Assembly (NCBI RefSeq): GCF_001975665.1 | Contig: NZ_CP019419.1 | Location: forward strand, 3,145,501 to 3,209,500 | Origin: Polaribacter reichenbachii | GTDB lineage: Bacteria > Bacteroidota > Bacteroidia > Flavobacteriales > Flavobacteriaceae | Direction: 5' to 3' | Length of the DNA stretch: 64,000 bases | In this document: positions 45,395 through 54,475 of the stretch, in pieces | Numbering within the stretch: the first letter of the stretch is position 1 | Layout: every line of letters starts with the position of its first letter | Program-made: the position numbers and the translations under genes | Notes under the pieces: generated by a model | What the model saw: the letters and a program-made list of their open reading frames with translations, nothing else | Told to the model about the DNA's origin: nothing | Databases searched by the model: none

Positions 45395-45470
45395 TGTTTA
45401 AATTGTATATCCATTAAAATTTACATTGTATAAGCAAAAATGTACTTCTGTTTTCAACGAAATTTGTGGT

Positions 45471-46094
45471 ATGGAAAATATATTAGTAGCAGGTGCCAAT
45501 GGTACCACAGGAAAAAAAATAGTAAATTTATTAGCAACATCACAATATTTTACACCAGTAGCAATGGTGCGTAAAGAAGAACAACAAAAGCAATTTATAC
45601 AGCGAAATATACAAACTGTTTTAGCAGATTTAGAAGAAGACGTTGCACATACCGTAAAAGATATTGATAAAGTTATTTTTGCAGCAGGTTCTGGAGGAAA
45701 AAAAGTAAAAGAAGTAGATGAAAATGGTGCTAAAAAATTAATTGCAGCAGCCGAAAAAGAGCATATAAAAAAGTTTGTGATGTTGAGTTCTATGGGGGCA
45801 GATAACCCAAAAGGTGCCGAAGATTTACAAGAGTATTTAGAGGCCAAACACAATGCAGACGAGTTTTTAAAGAAAAGTAATTTAACCTATTCAATTGTTA
45901 GACCAGGAACATTAACTGATGATAAAGGTTCTGGAAAAATTGAATTAAAACACAAATTAAATAAACAAGGAGAAATTAGTAGAGATGATGTGGCACAAAC
46001 TTTAGTAAGGGTTTTACATGATAGTGCAGAAGTAGATGATACTTTTGAGATTATTAAAGGAGACACTTTAATTGGTAAAGCAATTCCTCATTAA
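45471..46094 (+). CDS. NAD(P)-binding SDR-like oxidoreductase
   Basis: A 207-residue atypical SDR of the NAD(P)H-binding/NmrA-like group. The N-terminal motif AGANGTTGKKIV binds the dinucleotide; KKFVMLSSMGADNP and the YSIVRPGTLTDD segment are typical of YhfK/YwnB-like proteins. I start at the ATG at 45471 (MENILVAGANG); an in-frame TTG further upstream adds residues foreign to the family. No catalytic Tyr-x3-Lys is present, as is common in this subgroup. Substrate unknown. Confidence 0.9.
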   Translation: MENILVAGANGTTGKKIVNLLATSQYFTPVAMVRKEEQQKQFIQRNIQTVLADLEEDVAHTVKDIDKVIFAAGSGGKKVKEVDENGAKKLIAAAEKEHIKKFVMLSSMGADNPKGAEDLQEYLEAKHNADEFLKKSNLTYSIVRPGTLTDDKGSGKIELKHKLNKQGEISRDDVAQTLVRVLHDSAEVDDTFEIIKGDTLIGKAIPH

Positions 46095-46115
46095 AATTAA
46101 GAACTCTTTTTAAGA

Positions 46116-46145
46116 TAAAAAAACACCTTTTAAGGTGTTTTTTTT
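46116..46145. terminator. Bidirectional terminator overlapping the nth stop codon
   Basis: AAAAAAACACCTT and AAGGTGTTTTTTT form a stem with a two-base tip. The minus-strand nth stop (46130-46132) lies within it. Confidence 0.88.
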
Positions 46146-46792
46146 GTTTTATAGTAATCATCTAAAACCGATTTTCTACCAATAGTTTTAGTTATAATAT
46201 CTTTTTCTAAGTCCCAACCACGTGCAGGTGAGTATTCACGACCATACCAAATAATTTGTAAATGCAAATCGTTCCATAATTCTCTAGGAAACAAACGTTT
46301 TGCATCCTTTTCAGTTTGATTTACGTTTTTTCCATTGGTTAAATTCCATCTGTATAGCAATCGATGAATGTGAGTATCTACAGGAAAAGCAGGTACTCCA
46401 AACGCCTGACTCATTACCACACTTGCAGTTTTATGACCTACAGAAGGTAATTCTTCTAAACCTTCAAAAGATTCAGGAACTTCGCCATTATATTTTTCAA
46501 TTAATATTTTTGATAAACCATAAATTCCTTTCGATTTCATTGGCGATAATCCACAAGGACGAATGATTTCTTTAATTTCATCCACAGATAGTTTAACCAT
46601 CTCAAAAGGATTATCAGCTTTAGCGAATAATAAAGGTGTAATTTTATTTACTCTAACATCTGTACATTGTGCAGATAACAAAACAGCTACCAAAAGTGTA
46701 TAAGGATCTTTATGATCTAAAGGAATTGGTATTTCTGGATAAAATTCTTGAAGTTTATCAATTACAAATTTAACTTTTTCTTGTTTGGTCAT
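46130..46792 (-). CDS. nth: Endonuclease III-like DNA glycosylase without Fe-S cluster ligands
   Basis: Base-excision repair glycosylase/AP lyase for oxidised pyrimidines. The helix-hairpin-helix LPSVGHKTASVV contains catalytic Lys121, and Asp139 lies in FPVDTHIHRL, matching Lys120/Asp138 of E. coli. I start at the ATG 46790-46792 (MTKQEKVKFV). In E. coli the C-terminus holds four cysteines that bind a [4Fe-4S] cluster; here that region reads YGREYSPARGWDLEKD and the whole protein has only Cys43 and Cys80, so the cluster is absent. Catalysis should still be possible. Confidence 0.93.
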   Translation of the reverse strand: MTKQEKVKFVIDKLQEFYPEIPIPLDHKDPYTLLVAVLLSAQCTDVRVNKITPLLFAKADNPFEMVKLSVDEIKEIIRPCGLSPMKSKGIYGLSKILIEKYNGEVPESFEGLEELPSVGHKTASVVMSQAFGVPAFPVDTHIHRLLYRWNLTNGKNVNQTEKDAKRLFPRELWNDLHLQIIWYGREYSPARGWDLEKDIITKTIGRKSVLDDYYKTKKTP

Positions 46793-46881
46793 TATTAATT
46801 TTAAGTTCAAAATTTAACATTCAAAGTTAGCTAACTTATTCGTAATTTTAAACTTTGAATTTTAAATATTAAATTGAATAT

Positions 46882-47334
46882 ATGACATCATTAAAAATAG
46901 GGGATAAGGCTCCACAATTTGAAGCAAAAGATAATGCCGGGAATACCATTAAATTATCTGATTATTCAGGTAAAAAACTAGTGTTATTCTTTTATCCAAA
47001 GGCAAGTACGCCTGGTTGTACTAACGAAGCTTGTGATTTAAGAGACAATTATCAAACTTTTTTAGCTAAGGGTTATGACGTTTTAGGCGTAAGTGCAGAT
47101 TCAGCAAAAAGACAACAAAATTTTATCAATAAAAATGAATTACCTTTTCCGTTATTAGCAGACGAAGATAAAACTGTAATTGAAGCTTTTAATGTTTGGG
47201 GACCAAAGAAATTTATGGGTAGAGAATATGATGGTATTCATAGAACTACCTTTATTATTGATGAAAATGGGATAATTGAAGATGTAATTACCAAAGTTAA
47301 AACTAAAGCGCATGCAGAGCAAATATTGAATTAG
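46882..47334 (+). CDS. bcp: Thioredoxin-dependent thiol peroxidase (Bcp/PrxQ)
   Basis: A 150-residue atypical 2-Cys peroxiredoxin that reduces peroxides. The peroxidatic Cys46 (STPGCTNEAC) and resolving Cys51 sit five residues apart, as in bacterioferritin comigratory proteins of the PrxQ alpha group. The FFYPKAST and GIHRTTFIIDENG segments are standard. It is divergent from nth with 89 bases between starts. A peroxide role fits the other stress genes in the window. Confidence 0.95.
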   Translation: MTSLKIGDKAPQFEAKDNAGNTIKLSDYSGKKLVLFFYPKASTPGCTNEACDLRDNYQTFLAKGYDVLGVSADSAKRQQNFINKNELPFPLLADEDKTVIEAFNVWGPKKFMGREYDGIHRTTFIIDENGIIEDVITKVKTKAHAEQILN

Positions 47335-47360
47335 GAGGTAGATTTGAGTTTTTTGTATTG

Positions 47361-47388
47361 AAAAATACCTAGTACTAGGTATTGTTTT
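47361..47388 (+). terminator. Terminator of bcp
   Basis: A perfect palindrome AATACCTAGTACTAGGTATT (47364-47383) flanked by A and T runs, 27 bases after the bcp stop. Confidence 0.75.
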
Positions 47389-47462
47389 TAATTGTTAAAT
47401 TGATAATATTTGGAGTTAAATTTAAATATTTTACTAATTTTTTAATTAAAAACTATTAAATA

Positions 47463-50400
47463 ATGAAAATTAAATTACTTTTTATTTTTGCATTCTTTTT
47501 TCTGAGTAATCAGTTTATTGCTCAAAATGTTCCAATTCCAGACACTAATTTTGAACAAGCTTTAATCGATTTAGGTTGGGATACCAATGGATTAAATGGA
47601 AATATACTTTTATCTGAAGCACAAGCAATTGATAGTCTTAAAATAGAAAAAACAGCAGATGCTACTGATAAGATTAAAAATTTAACAGGTATTGCAGCAA
47701 TGTCTAATTTAGTGTCTATAGAAGCTGGTTATAATGAAATTACTACTGTAGATTTATCTCAGAATACTGCACTTGTTAATTTGTTTTTAAATGATAATGG
47801 ATTAACAGGTATTGATGTTTCAAATAATTTAGCTTTAAAACGTTTAGGAGTATTTGGTAACAATATTACATCTCTAGATGTTAGTATGTTAACAGATTTA
47901 GAAGAGTTATTTATTCATTACACAAAATTAACAAATATTGATGTTTCTAATAATGCTAAATTATGGTGGTTATATGCTTTTGGAAATGAAACTACCAATC
48001 AATTTACTACAATAGATGTAAGTAACAATCCAGAATTAAAGTATTTATATCTTTCTGGAAATCAATTAACAAGTATTGATGTAAGTAATAATCCTAATTT
48101 AGTTAGATTAGTTATTGATAATAATGAACTTACATATGTAGATGTAAGTCAAAATAATCTAATTGAATGGGTTACAACTTTTGATAATCCAAACTTAACA
48201 GATATTAATTTTGGTGATATTTCTAGTGTAACATCAATTTGGTCTTGGGGTACAAATTTAACAAGTTTAGATTTTTCTAAATTAACCAATCTACAATATT
48301 TAAGATTAAGCAACAATGTAAATATTTCTGCTATAGATTTATCTAAAAATCCTAAACTAATATCATTAGAAATAGGGAATACAGGTACTAATGCTATAGA
48401 TATAAGTAATTTAACATCCTTAGAATTCTTATTAATTGAGAATAATCCTTTAAACGCTATTGATTTATCGAATAACACAGCTTTAGTAAAGTACTATGGT
48501 TCTAATTTAACAGGAAGCTTAAGAGAAATTGATTTTTCTAACAATCCTAAATTAGAAACAATTCACGTAAACGGAAATAATTTATTATCATTAAATGTTA
48601 AGAACGGTGCAAATTCTATTTTAACCGAATTTCAAGCAGTTAATAATCCAGATTTACAATGTATTCAGGTTGATGATATTACCATTGCAAACACTAATCT
48701 AACCAATCAAACTTGGCTAAAAGAGAGTGTAGCGAATTATAATACAGATTGTAGTTTAACATCTGTATCAATTCCAGACACCAATTTTGAACAAGCTTTA
48801 ATAGATTTAGGCTGGGATACAAATGGGTTAAATGGAAATATCCTTTTGTCTGAAGCACAAGTAATTGATAGTTTAAAATTAGCAAAAACAGTAGAAGCTA
48901 TAGATAAAATAACAAATTTAACAGGAATTGAAGCAATGTCTAATTTAGTATCGATAGAGGCTGCTTACAATGAAATTACTTCTGTAGATTTATCTCAGAA
49001 TAGAGCACTTACTAATTTGTTTTTAAATGATAATCAATTAACAGCAATTGATGTTTCTAATAATGTAGCTTTAGAACGTTTTGGAATTATGCGAAATCAG
49101 ATTACAGCAGTAGATGTTTCTATGCTATTAAATCTTAAAGACTTATTTGTACATGATAATCAGTTAACTAGTATAAATTTATTAAATAATACTGAGTTAA
49201 CTTGGTTATTTGCTTCAGGAAACCAATTGTCTAGTATTGATCTATCAGCAAATACAAAATTAGTGAGAATTGATATTTACAATAATCTATTAAAAAGTAT
49301 TAATGTAAGTAGTTTACCAGATTTAAGCGATTTTAGAACAGCAAATAATCAATTAACAGATTTAGACCTTTCTAACAATAGTCAACTACTTTCATTTAGT
49401 TGTAACGATAATTTATTAACGTCATTAAATGTAAAAAATGGTAATAATAGCAATTCAACTTACTTTGACGCTTCAAATAATCCAAATTTAACGTGTGTAA
49501 CTGTTGATGATGTTGCTTATTCAACAACAAATTGGACGCAGAAAGATGCACAAACCAATTTTAAAACAAACTGTGATGACCTAATTGTTTATATACCAGA
49601 TGCTAATATGAAAGCAGCTTTATTGGCAGACCCTTTTATAAATACAAATGGAGATGGTGAAATTCAAGTAGCAGAAGCAGAAGCAATACATCAAGATATT
49701 GATAAAGGAGAAAGTTTAAATATATCTGATTTAACAGGAATTGAAGCCTTTATAAATATTACTGGTTTAAATGTAAATAATAATAATTTAACAACTGTAG
49801 ATTTATCAAAAAACACAAAACTTACGTGGTTAAGTATAAATGATAATAGTTTAACAAGTATAGATTTATCTAACAATACAGCATTGCAAACTATTAATAT
49901 AAGCAACAATAATTTATTAAATTTAGATGTTTCTAAGCTAACAAATTTAGAAAATCTATATGCTTATAGTAATAAGATTGGTGCAATAGATGTAACCAAC
50001 AATCTTAAATTAAAGAAGCTTTGGTTAAATGTAAATGAGTTAACATCTTTAGATATATCAGCCAATAGTATTTTAGAAGAATTACAATTAGACTGGAATT
50101 TTAATTTATCTGCAATAGATTTATCAAATAATTTAGAGTTAAATAGAATCCATTTATGGAAAACAGCTATCAGTACAATAGATGTAAGTATGTTATTAAA
50201 ACTGCAAAGATTATATGTTTCTGATACCCAAGTTACAACTTTAGATATTACCAATAATACAAAATTATTTGATATTCGTTTGGGAGAAACAGACATTACT
50301 ACATTAGATGTTTCTAAAAATGTTTTGCTAGAAAGAATAGATGTTTTTAAAACCAAAATAACTTCTTTAGATATTTCTAAAAACAGCAAATTAACAAGAT

Positions 50401-51527
50401 TGTTAATGAACGAAAACGAATTTACAAGTATAGATATATCTAAAAACCCATTTTTAATTGAATTGGTGGCAAATGATAATAAAATTGTAAATATAGATAT
50501 TCATAAAAACACAAGTTTAGAAAATTTAACCATCAATAATAATCGTTTAGAAAGAGCGGTTTTAAGAAATGGTAACAATACAGCAATCACAAATTTAGAT
50601 ATTACAGGCAACGAAAATTTAACTTGTATTACTGTTGATAATGTTACTTACGCTAATGAAAATTGGTTAAATAAAGATGCAACTGCTACTTATAGCACAG
50701 ATTGTAATGCAGTTTGGGAGGTATATACAGAAGATACCAATTTAGAAAGTTCGTTAAATTCAATTACAGGTTTAGATGATGATGGAGATGGAGTAATTAC
50801 TTATGAAGAAGCACAAGCATTTACTGGTGATTTAGATTTAAGTGGACAAGATATAAGTGATGCAACTGGTTTAGAAGCATTCTCTAACGCTGCTAGTATA
50901 AATATTTCTGGAAATAGTATTACAGATATTAGCAGTTTATTAACTAGTTCTACAGTTGTGGTTAGCTCTAGAGTTACAGGAGAAAAAAGAACATTATCTA
51001 GAAGTTCTAACGGAATTAAAAAATTAAATGTTGCTAATAATTTAATAGAAGAAATAGACATTACAGCAATTACAAGTATTACAGAACTTATTGTTGCAAA
51101 TAATAGGTTAACTTATTTAAATCTTAATAACAGTGCAAATACTAGCATTATTACTATGGATGCAACAGGTAATCCTGATTTAAGTTGTATTCAGGTTGAT
51201 AATATTATGGATGCAGAAGGAAATCCAAACTGGAAAAAAGACAGCACAGCAAGTTATAATACCAATTGTCCTAAAACGGTTTTAGCAACAGAAAACTTTT
51301 TAAAAGAAAATATCTCTGTTTATCCAAACCCAGCAAGTAGAAATATAGAAGTTTCGTTAAGCAATGGGTTAAACTTAAAATCTATTGAGATTTACAATTT
51401 GGTTGGTAAAAGTATCCTTAAAACAAAGAATAATTTAGTTGATATTAATAAGTTATCAAAAGGAATTTACTTTGTAAAAATACATACAGACCAAGGTTAT
51501 ATAAATACCAAATTGATAAAAGAATAA
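47463..51527 (+). CDS. Large modular leucine-rich-repeat protein with T9SS tail
   Basis: A 1354-residue secreted protein. After a signal peptide (1-20) come four modules of internalin-like repeats of about 20-23 residues (LTSIDVSNNPNLVRL type). The first three open with IPDTNFEQAL- or IPDANMKAAL-type sequence, the last with EDTNLESSLNSI. Each module ends with a Cys-bracketed cap (CIQVDD to TDC). EF-hand-like loops occur (TNGDGEIQVAEAEA, DDDGDGVITYEEAQ). The C-terminus is a type A T9SS sorting domain (VYPNPASRNIEV, LSKGIYFVKI). It is probably a surface adhesin or binding protein; partner unknown. Modules 1 and 2 are close duplicates. Confidence 0.93.
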   Translation: MKIKLLFIFAFFFLSNQFIAQNVPIPDTNFEQALIDLGWDTNGLNGNILLSEAQAIDSLKIEKTADATDKIKNLTGIAAMSNLVSIEAGYNEITTVDLSQNTALVNLFLNDNGLTGIDVSNNLALKRLGVFGNNITSLDVSMLTDLEELFIHYTKLTNIDVSNNAKLWWLYAFGNETTNQFTTIDVSNNPELKYLYLSGNQLTSIDVSNNPNLVRLVIDNNELTYVDVSQNNLIEWVTTFDNPNLTDINFGDISSVTSIWSWGTNLTSLDFSKLTNLQYLRLSNNVNISAIDLSKNPKLISLEIGNTGTNAIDISNLTSLEFLLIENNPLNAIDLSNNTALVKYYGSNLTGSLREIDFSNNPKLETIHVNGNNLLSLNVKNGANSILTEFQAVNNPDLQCIQVDDITIANTNLTNQTWLKESVANYNTDCSLTSVSIPDTNFEQALIDLGWDTNGLNGNILLSEAQVIDSLKLAKTVEAIDKITNLTGIEAMSNLVSIEAAYNEITSVDLSQNRALTNLFLNDNQLTAIDVSNNVALERFGIMRNQITAVDVSMLLNLKDLFVHDNQLTSINLLNNTELTWLFASGNQLSSIDLSANTKLVRIDIYNNLLKSINVSSLPDLSDFRTANNQLTDLDLSNNSQLLSFSCNDNLLTSLNVKNGNNSNSTYFDASNNPNLTCVTVDDVAYSTTNWTQKDAQTNFKTNCDDLIVYIPDANMKAALLADPFINTNGDGEIQVAEAEAIHQDIDKGESLNISDLTGIEAFINITGLNVNNNNLTTVDLSKNTKLTWLSINDNSLTSIDLSNNTALQTINISNNNLLNLDVSKLTNLENLYAYSNKIGAIDVTNNLKLKKLWLNVNELTSLDISANSILEELQLDWNFNLSAIDLSNNLELNRIHLWKTAISTIDVSMLLKLQRLYVSDTQVTTLDITNNTKLFDIRLGETDITTLDVSKNVLLERIDVFKTKITSLDISKNSKLTRLLMNENEFTSIDISKNPFLIELVANDNKIVNIDIHKNTSLENLTINNNRLERAVLRNGNNTAITNLDITGNENLTCITVDNVTYANENWLNKDATATYSTDCNAVWEVYTEDTNLESSLNSITGLDDDGDGVITYEEAQAFTGDLDLSGQDISDATGLEAFSNAASINISGNSITDISSLLTSSTVVVSSRVTGEKRTLSRSSNGIKKLNVANNLIEEIDITAITSITELIVANNRLTYLNLNNSANTSIITMDATGNPDLSCIQVDNIMDAEGNPNWKKDSTASYNTNCPKTVLATENFLKENISVYPNPASRNIEVSLSNGLNLKSIEIYNLVGKSILKTKNNLVDINKLSKGIYFVKIHTDQGYINTKLIKE

Positions 51528-51542
51528 GTAATTATAAAGCAG

Positions 51543-51579
51543 AAAAAAAGAGGAAAACATTGCGTTTTCCTCTTTTTTT
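51543..51579. terminator. Bidirectional terminator
   Basis: AAAAAAAGAGGAAAAC pairs with GTTTTCCTCTTTTTTT around a five-base loop, between the LRR gene and the convergent barrel gene. Confidence 0.92.
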
Positions 51580-51599
51580 ATAATATGAATTTTAACCTG

Positions 51600-52199
51600 T
51601 TATAACTGAATCGATAATCCAACTATAATTTGATTAACTCTTGTATCGTATTCTACATTACCTAAATTACCAGCAAAAGAAGATTCAACATCAGAAAAAC
51701 CTCTTTCCCAACGTACATCAATTCCTAATTTACCAAATTCAACGCCACCACCAAATTGTAAACCTACAGTAAAACCATCAGCATCAACATCGTTAATATC
51801 TTTATAACTAAAATCTGAATCTAAGATATACTGAAAAGATGGGCCAATAAAAACATTACCAATTCCAAAAATCTTTTTTCCTAATAATACAGGAATATCA
51901 ATTTTTTGAAAAGTGTGAGTTGTAGTTGTTGTTCCTTGTGTGTAATAGACTTCATTTTCTAAATTGGTGTACACCAATTCTGGTCTAATATAAAGACCAA
52001 TAATAGGTAATTTACCACGTAACCAAATACCAGCATGGTAACCTGTTTTACTTTTAGCTCCGCTAAAAACATCTTGGCTTGTTTCTTTAATAGAGTTTGA
52101 GTTGTAGTTTACACCACCTTTAACACCAAATTGAATTTGAGCGTTAGAAGTTTGGCTAAATCCGAAAGCCAATAACATGAATACGATTACTTTTTTCAT
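51600..52199 (-). CDS. Outer membrane beta-barrel protein (PorT/OmpX-like)
   Basis: A 199-residue protein with a signal peptide ending near SNAQ and eight or so amphipathic strands (IQFGVKGGVNYNSNS, FIGPSFQYILDSDF, GLQFGGGVEFGKLGIDVRWERGF). The C-terminal strand VNQIIVGLSIQL ends in a hydrophobic residue as expected for barrel insertion. This is the generic outer-membrane-protein beta-barrel family of Bacteroidota. No function can be assigned. It is separated by 52 bases from the transketolase gene on the same strand. Confidence 0.88.
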   Translation of the reverse strand: MKKVIVFMLLAFGFSQTSNAQIQFGVKGGVNYNSNSIKETSQDVFSGAKSKTGYHAGIWLRGKLPIIGLYIRPELVYTNLENEVYYTQGTTTTTHTFQKIDIPVLLGKKIFGIGNVFIGPSFQYILDSDFSYKDINDVDADGFTVGLQFGGGVEFGKLGIDVRWERGFSDVESSFAGNLGNVEYDTRVNQIIVGLSIQL

Positions 52200-52251
52200 A
52201 ATTTTAAAATTTTTAGTTTATATAAAGACGCTTTTAAAAACAAAAACGTTA

Positions 52252-53202
52252 TTATTTTCTAGAAATTACTTTTTTAACAGCTTTAATTACAGCATCTGCA
52301 TCTAAACCGTATTTAGCCATTAATTGAGCTGGAGTTCCAGACTCACCAAAAGTATCATCAGTTGCCACAAATTCTTGTGGAGTAGGTGTGTTTAACGCTA
52401 AAGTTCTAGCAACACTTTCTCCTAAACCTCCTAATTTATTATGCTCTTCTGCAGTTACTATACAACCTGTTTTTGCAACAGATTTTAAGATAATTTCTTC
52501 GTCTAGAGGTTTAATAGTATGAATATTAATTACTTCAGCAGAAATACCTTCAGCTTCTAATTTTTCGGCAGCTTGTAAAGATTCCCAAACTAAATGTCCA
52601 GTAGCAACAATAGTTACATCTGTACCTTCTGTTAATTGAATTCCCTTACCAATTACAAATTCACCTTCTGGCATAAAAATTGGCACTTTTGGTCTACCAA
52701 AACGTAAATAAACAGGCCCATCAAAATCTGCAATTGCAATAGTTGCTGCTTTTGTTTGGTTATAATCACAAGGATTAATAACTGTCATTCCTGGTAACAT
52801 TTTCATTAAACCAATATCTTCTAAAATTTGGTGTGTTGCACCATCTTCTCCTAAAGTTACACCTGCATGCGAAGCACAAATTTTTACATTTTTATTTGAA
52901 TAAGCAATAGACTGACGGATTTGATCGTACACACGACCTGTAGAAAAGTTTGCAAAAGTACCCGTAAAAGGAATTTTACCTCCAATAGTCATTCCTGCAG
53001 CAATACCCATCATATTTGCTTCTGCAATACCTATTTGAAAAAACCTTTCTGGGTTTTCTTTAATAAAGTCTGCCATTTTTAAAGAACCTACTAAATCAGC
53101 ACATAAAGCAACTACGTTTGGGTTTGTTCTACCTAATTCTGTTAAACCATCACCAAAACCAGAACGTGTATCTTTTTTTTCTGTGTACGTATATTTTTTC
53201 AT
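52252..53202 (-). CDS. Transketolase, C-terminal (pyrimidine-binding) subunit
   Basis: A 316-residue half-transketolase containing the Pyr domain and the C-terminal domain. The catalytic Glu that activates thiamine diphosphate is Glu61 in GIAEANMMGIAAG; GVTLGEDGATHQ and FGRPKVPIFM are typical. The N-terminal PP domain (GDG..N motif) is missing and must come from a separate subunit, as in other split transketolases. The N-terminal subunit gene is not next to it here: maf lies upstream and a barrel gene downstream. Acts in the non-oxidative pentose phosphate pathway. Confidence 0.94.
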   Translation of the reverse strand: MKKYTYTEKKDTRSGFGDGLTELGRTNPNVVALCADLVGSLKMADFIKENPERFFQIGIAEANMMGIAAGMTIGGKIPFTGTFANFSTGRVYDQIRQSIAYSNKNVKICASHAGVTLGEDGATHQILEDIGLMKMLPGMTVINPCDYNQTKAATIAIADFDGPVYLRFGRPKVPIFMPEGEFVIGKGIQLTEGTDVTIVATGHLVWESLQAAEKLEAEGISAEVINIHTIKPLDEEIILKSVAKTGCIVTAEEHNKLGGLGESVARTLALNTPTPQEFVATDDTFGESGTPAQLMAKYGLDADAVIKAVKKVISRK

Positions 53203-53342
53203 TATAATAATTGTGTTGTAAAATTTTGCGTAAAAATAAACTTTTATTTTTCTTTAGAGAAGAAAATAGACTTTAGAATAAAGACTTTTAAAAATATTTT
53301 TTAATGAAAATTAATAATCTAACAGTAAAACGAGATATTAAT

Positions 53343-53921
53343 TTACAATTTCATAAATTCTTGATAAAGTTTATGAATGGGTAAGCCAACTACATTAAAA
53401 TAACTGCCTTCCATTTTATCAATAGCAATAAAACCTATCCATTCTTGAATGCCATAAGCACCAGCTTTATCAAATGGTTTGTAGTTTTTAATGTAATAAT
53501 TGATTTCTTCATCAGTAAGTTCTTTAAAAGAAACTGTTGTTACATCATTTATAATCTTTTGAAAATGCCTGTTTTTTATGCTTATTGATGTAATAACCTC
53601 GTGTTTTTTACCAGATAATTTTCTAAGCATTGTAAAAGCATCAGCAGCATCTTTAGGTTTACCAAGCGCTTCATTATTTAACCAAACAATGGTATCAGAA
53701 GTAATTAATACATCTTTTTCGGATAAATTTGTAAATGCTTTTGCTTTTAAATCAGCTAAATAATCAGTAATTTCTGTTCCTTTTAGAGTATCAGGATAAA
53801 TTTCATCTACTTTTTTTACATCAATTGTAAATTCGATATCTAAATCTTTAAAGAATTGCTGCCTTCTTGGTGAACCAGAAGCCAAAATTATATGGTAGTT
53901 TTTTAATTTTTCTTTAAGCAT
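53343..53921 (-). CDS. maf: Maf-type nucleoside triphosphate pyrophosphatase
   Basis: A 192-residue house-cleaning enzyme that hydrolyses non-canonical or pyrimidine NTPs. The Maf motif ASGSPRRQQFF is at residues 15-25; ITSDTIVWLNNEALGKP carries the catalytic Asp. The sequence lies closest to the dTTPase/UTPase (YhdE) branch by SDTIV and the GIQEWIG segment, but this is not decisive. Its start overlaps the smpB end by 8 bases, implying a shared transcript. Confidence 0.93.
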   Translation of the reverse strand: MLKEKLKNYHIILASGSPRRQQFFKDLDIEFTIDVKKVDEIYPDTLKGTEITDYLADLKAKAFTNLSEKDVLITSDTIVWLNNEALGKPKDAADAFTMLRKLSGKKHEVITSISIKNRHFQKIINDVTTVSFKELTDEEINYYIKNYKPFDKAGAYGIQEWIGFIAIDKMEGSYFNVVGLPIHKLYQEFMKL

Positions 53922-54375
53922 TAAAGCCTTTCTTTATTCTTGCTAAATCTCGTTTATTATCTCTGTCTTTAATTACGTTTCGCTTATCGTGCGTTTGTTT
54001 TCCTTTGGCTAAAGCAATTTCTAATTTAGCAAAACCTTTATCATTAATAAATAATTTTAAAGGTACAATTGTATTTCCTTTGGCTTCAACATCTTTTTTT
54101 AAACTACGCAATTCGCGTTTGTTTAATAACAATCTGCGTTCACTTTTAGGATTGTGATTAAAATGATGCCCATACATATATTCTTGTATATACATATTTA
54201 TGATAAACAATTCTCCACGATCATTAAATTCGCAAAAGCTTTCTGTAATTCTTGCCTGACTTAATCTTATCGATTTTATTTCTGTACCTGTTAATTGAAT
54301 TCCAGCTACATATTTGTCAAGAATTTCGAATTCGAAACGCGCTTTTTTATTCTGTATGTTTATTTTTTTCTGCAC
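53914..54375 (-). CDS. smpB: SsrA-binding protein SmpB
   Basis: RNA-binding partner of tmRNA in rescue of stalled ribosomes (153 residues). The oligonucleotide-binding barrel has KKARFEFEILDKYVAGIQLTG-type sequence with GTEIKSIR; the C-terminal tail (KGKQTHDKRNVIKDRDNKRDLARI) is the basic segment that enters the mRNA channel. It overlaps maf downstream. The tmRNA gene is not in this window. Confidence 0.96.
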   Translation of the reverse strand: MQKKINIQNKKARFEFEILDKYVAGIQLTGTEIKSIRLSQARITESFCEFNDRGELFIINMYIQEYMYGHHFNHNPKSERRLLLNKRELRSLKKDVEAKGNTIVPLKLFINDKGFAKLEIALAKGKQTHDKRNVIKDRDNKRDLARIKKGFNA

Positions 54376-54434
54376 TATGTAAGGCGGATTTTAAATTTAT
54401 ACAAAGATACATTTTTAGTTTGGTGAAAGAAATG

Positions 54435-54442
54435 TAATTTTG
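54435..54442 (+). promoter_or_regulatory. -7 promoter element of the DUF6503 operon
   Basis: TAATTTTG fits TAnnTTTG, 33 bases before the ATG at 54476. This argues against translation from the in-frame ATG at 54440-54445, which would overlap the promoter. Confidence 0.5.
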
Positions 54443-54475
54443 ATGTCAATTTTAACTCAAATCAAACAAAAATTT

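Noticed and set aside
45398-45853. 151-codon minus-strand ORF opposite the SDR gene
   Set aside because: Antisense shadow; Cys/Ser/Phe-rich and without family features.
47463-51527. Regular repeats considered as a CRISPR-like array
   Set aside because: Period is in whole codons (about 60-69 bases), repeats are degenerate, and all lie in one long LRR reading frame.
54440-54475. Upstream in-frame start for the DUF6503 lipoprotein
   Set aside because: It overlaps a -7 promoter element and would bury the lipoprotein signal peptide 12 residues in.
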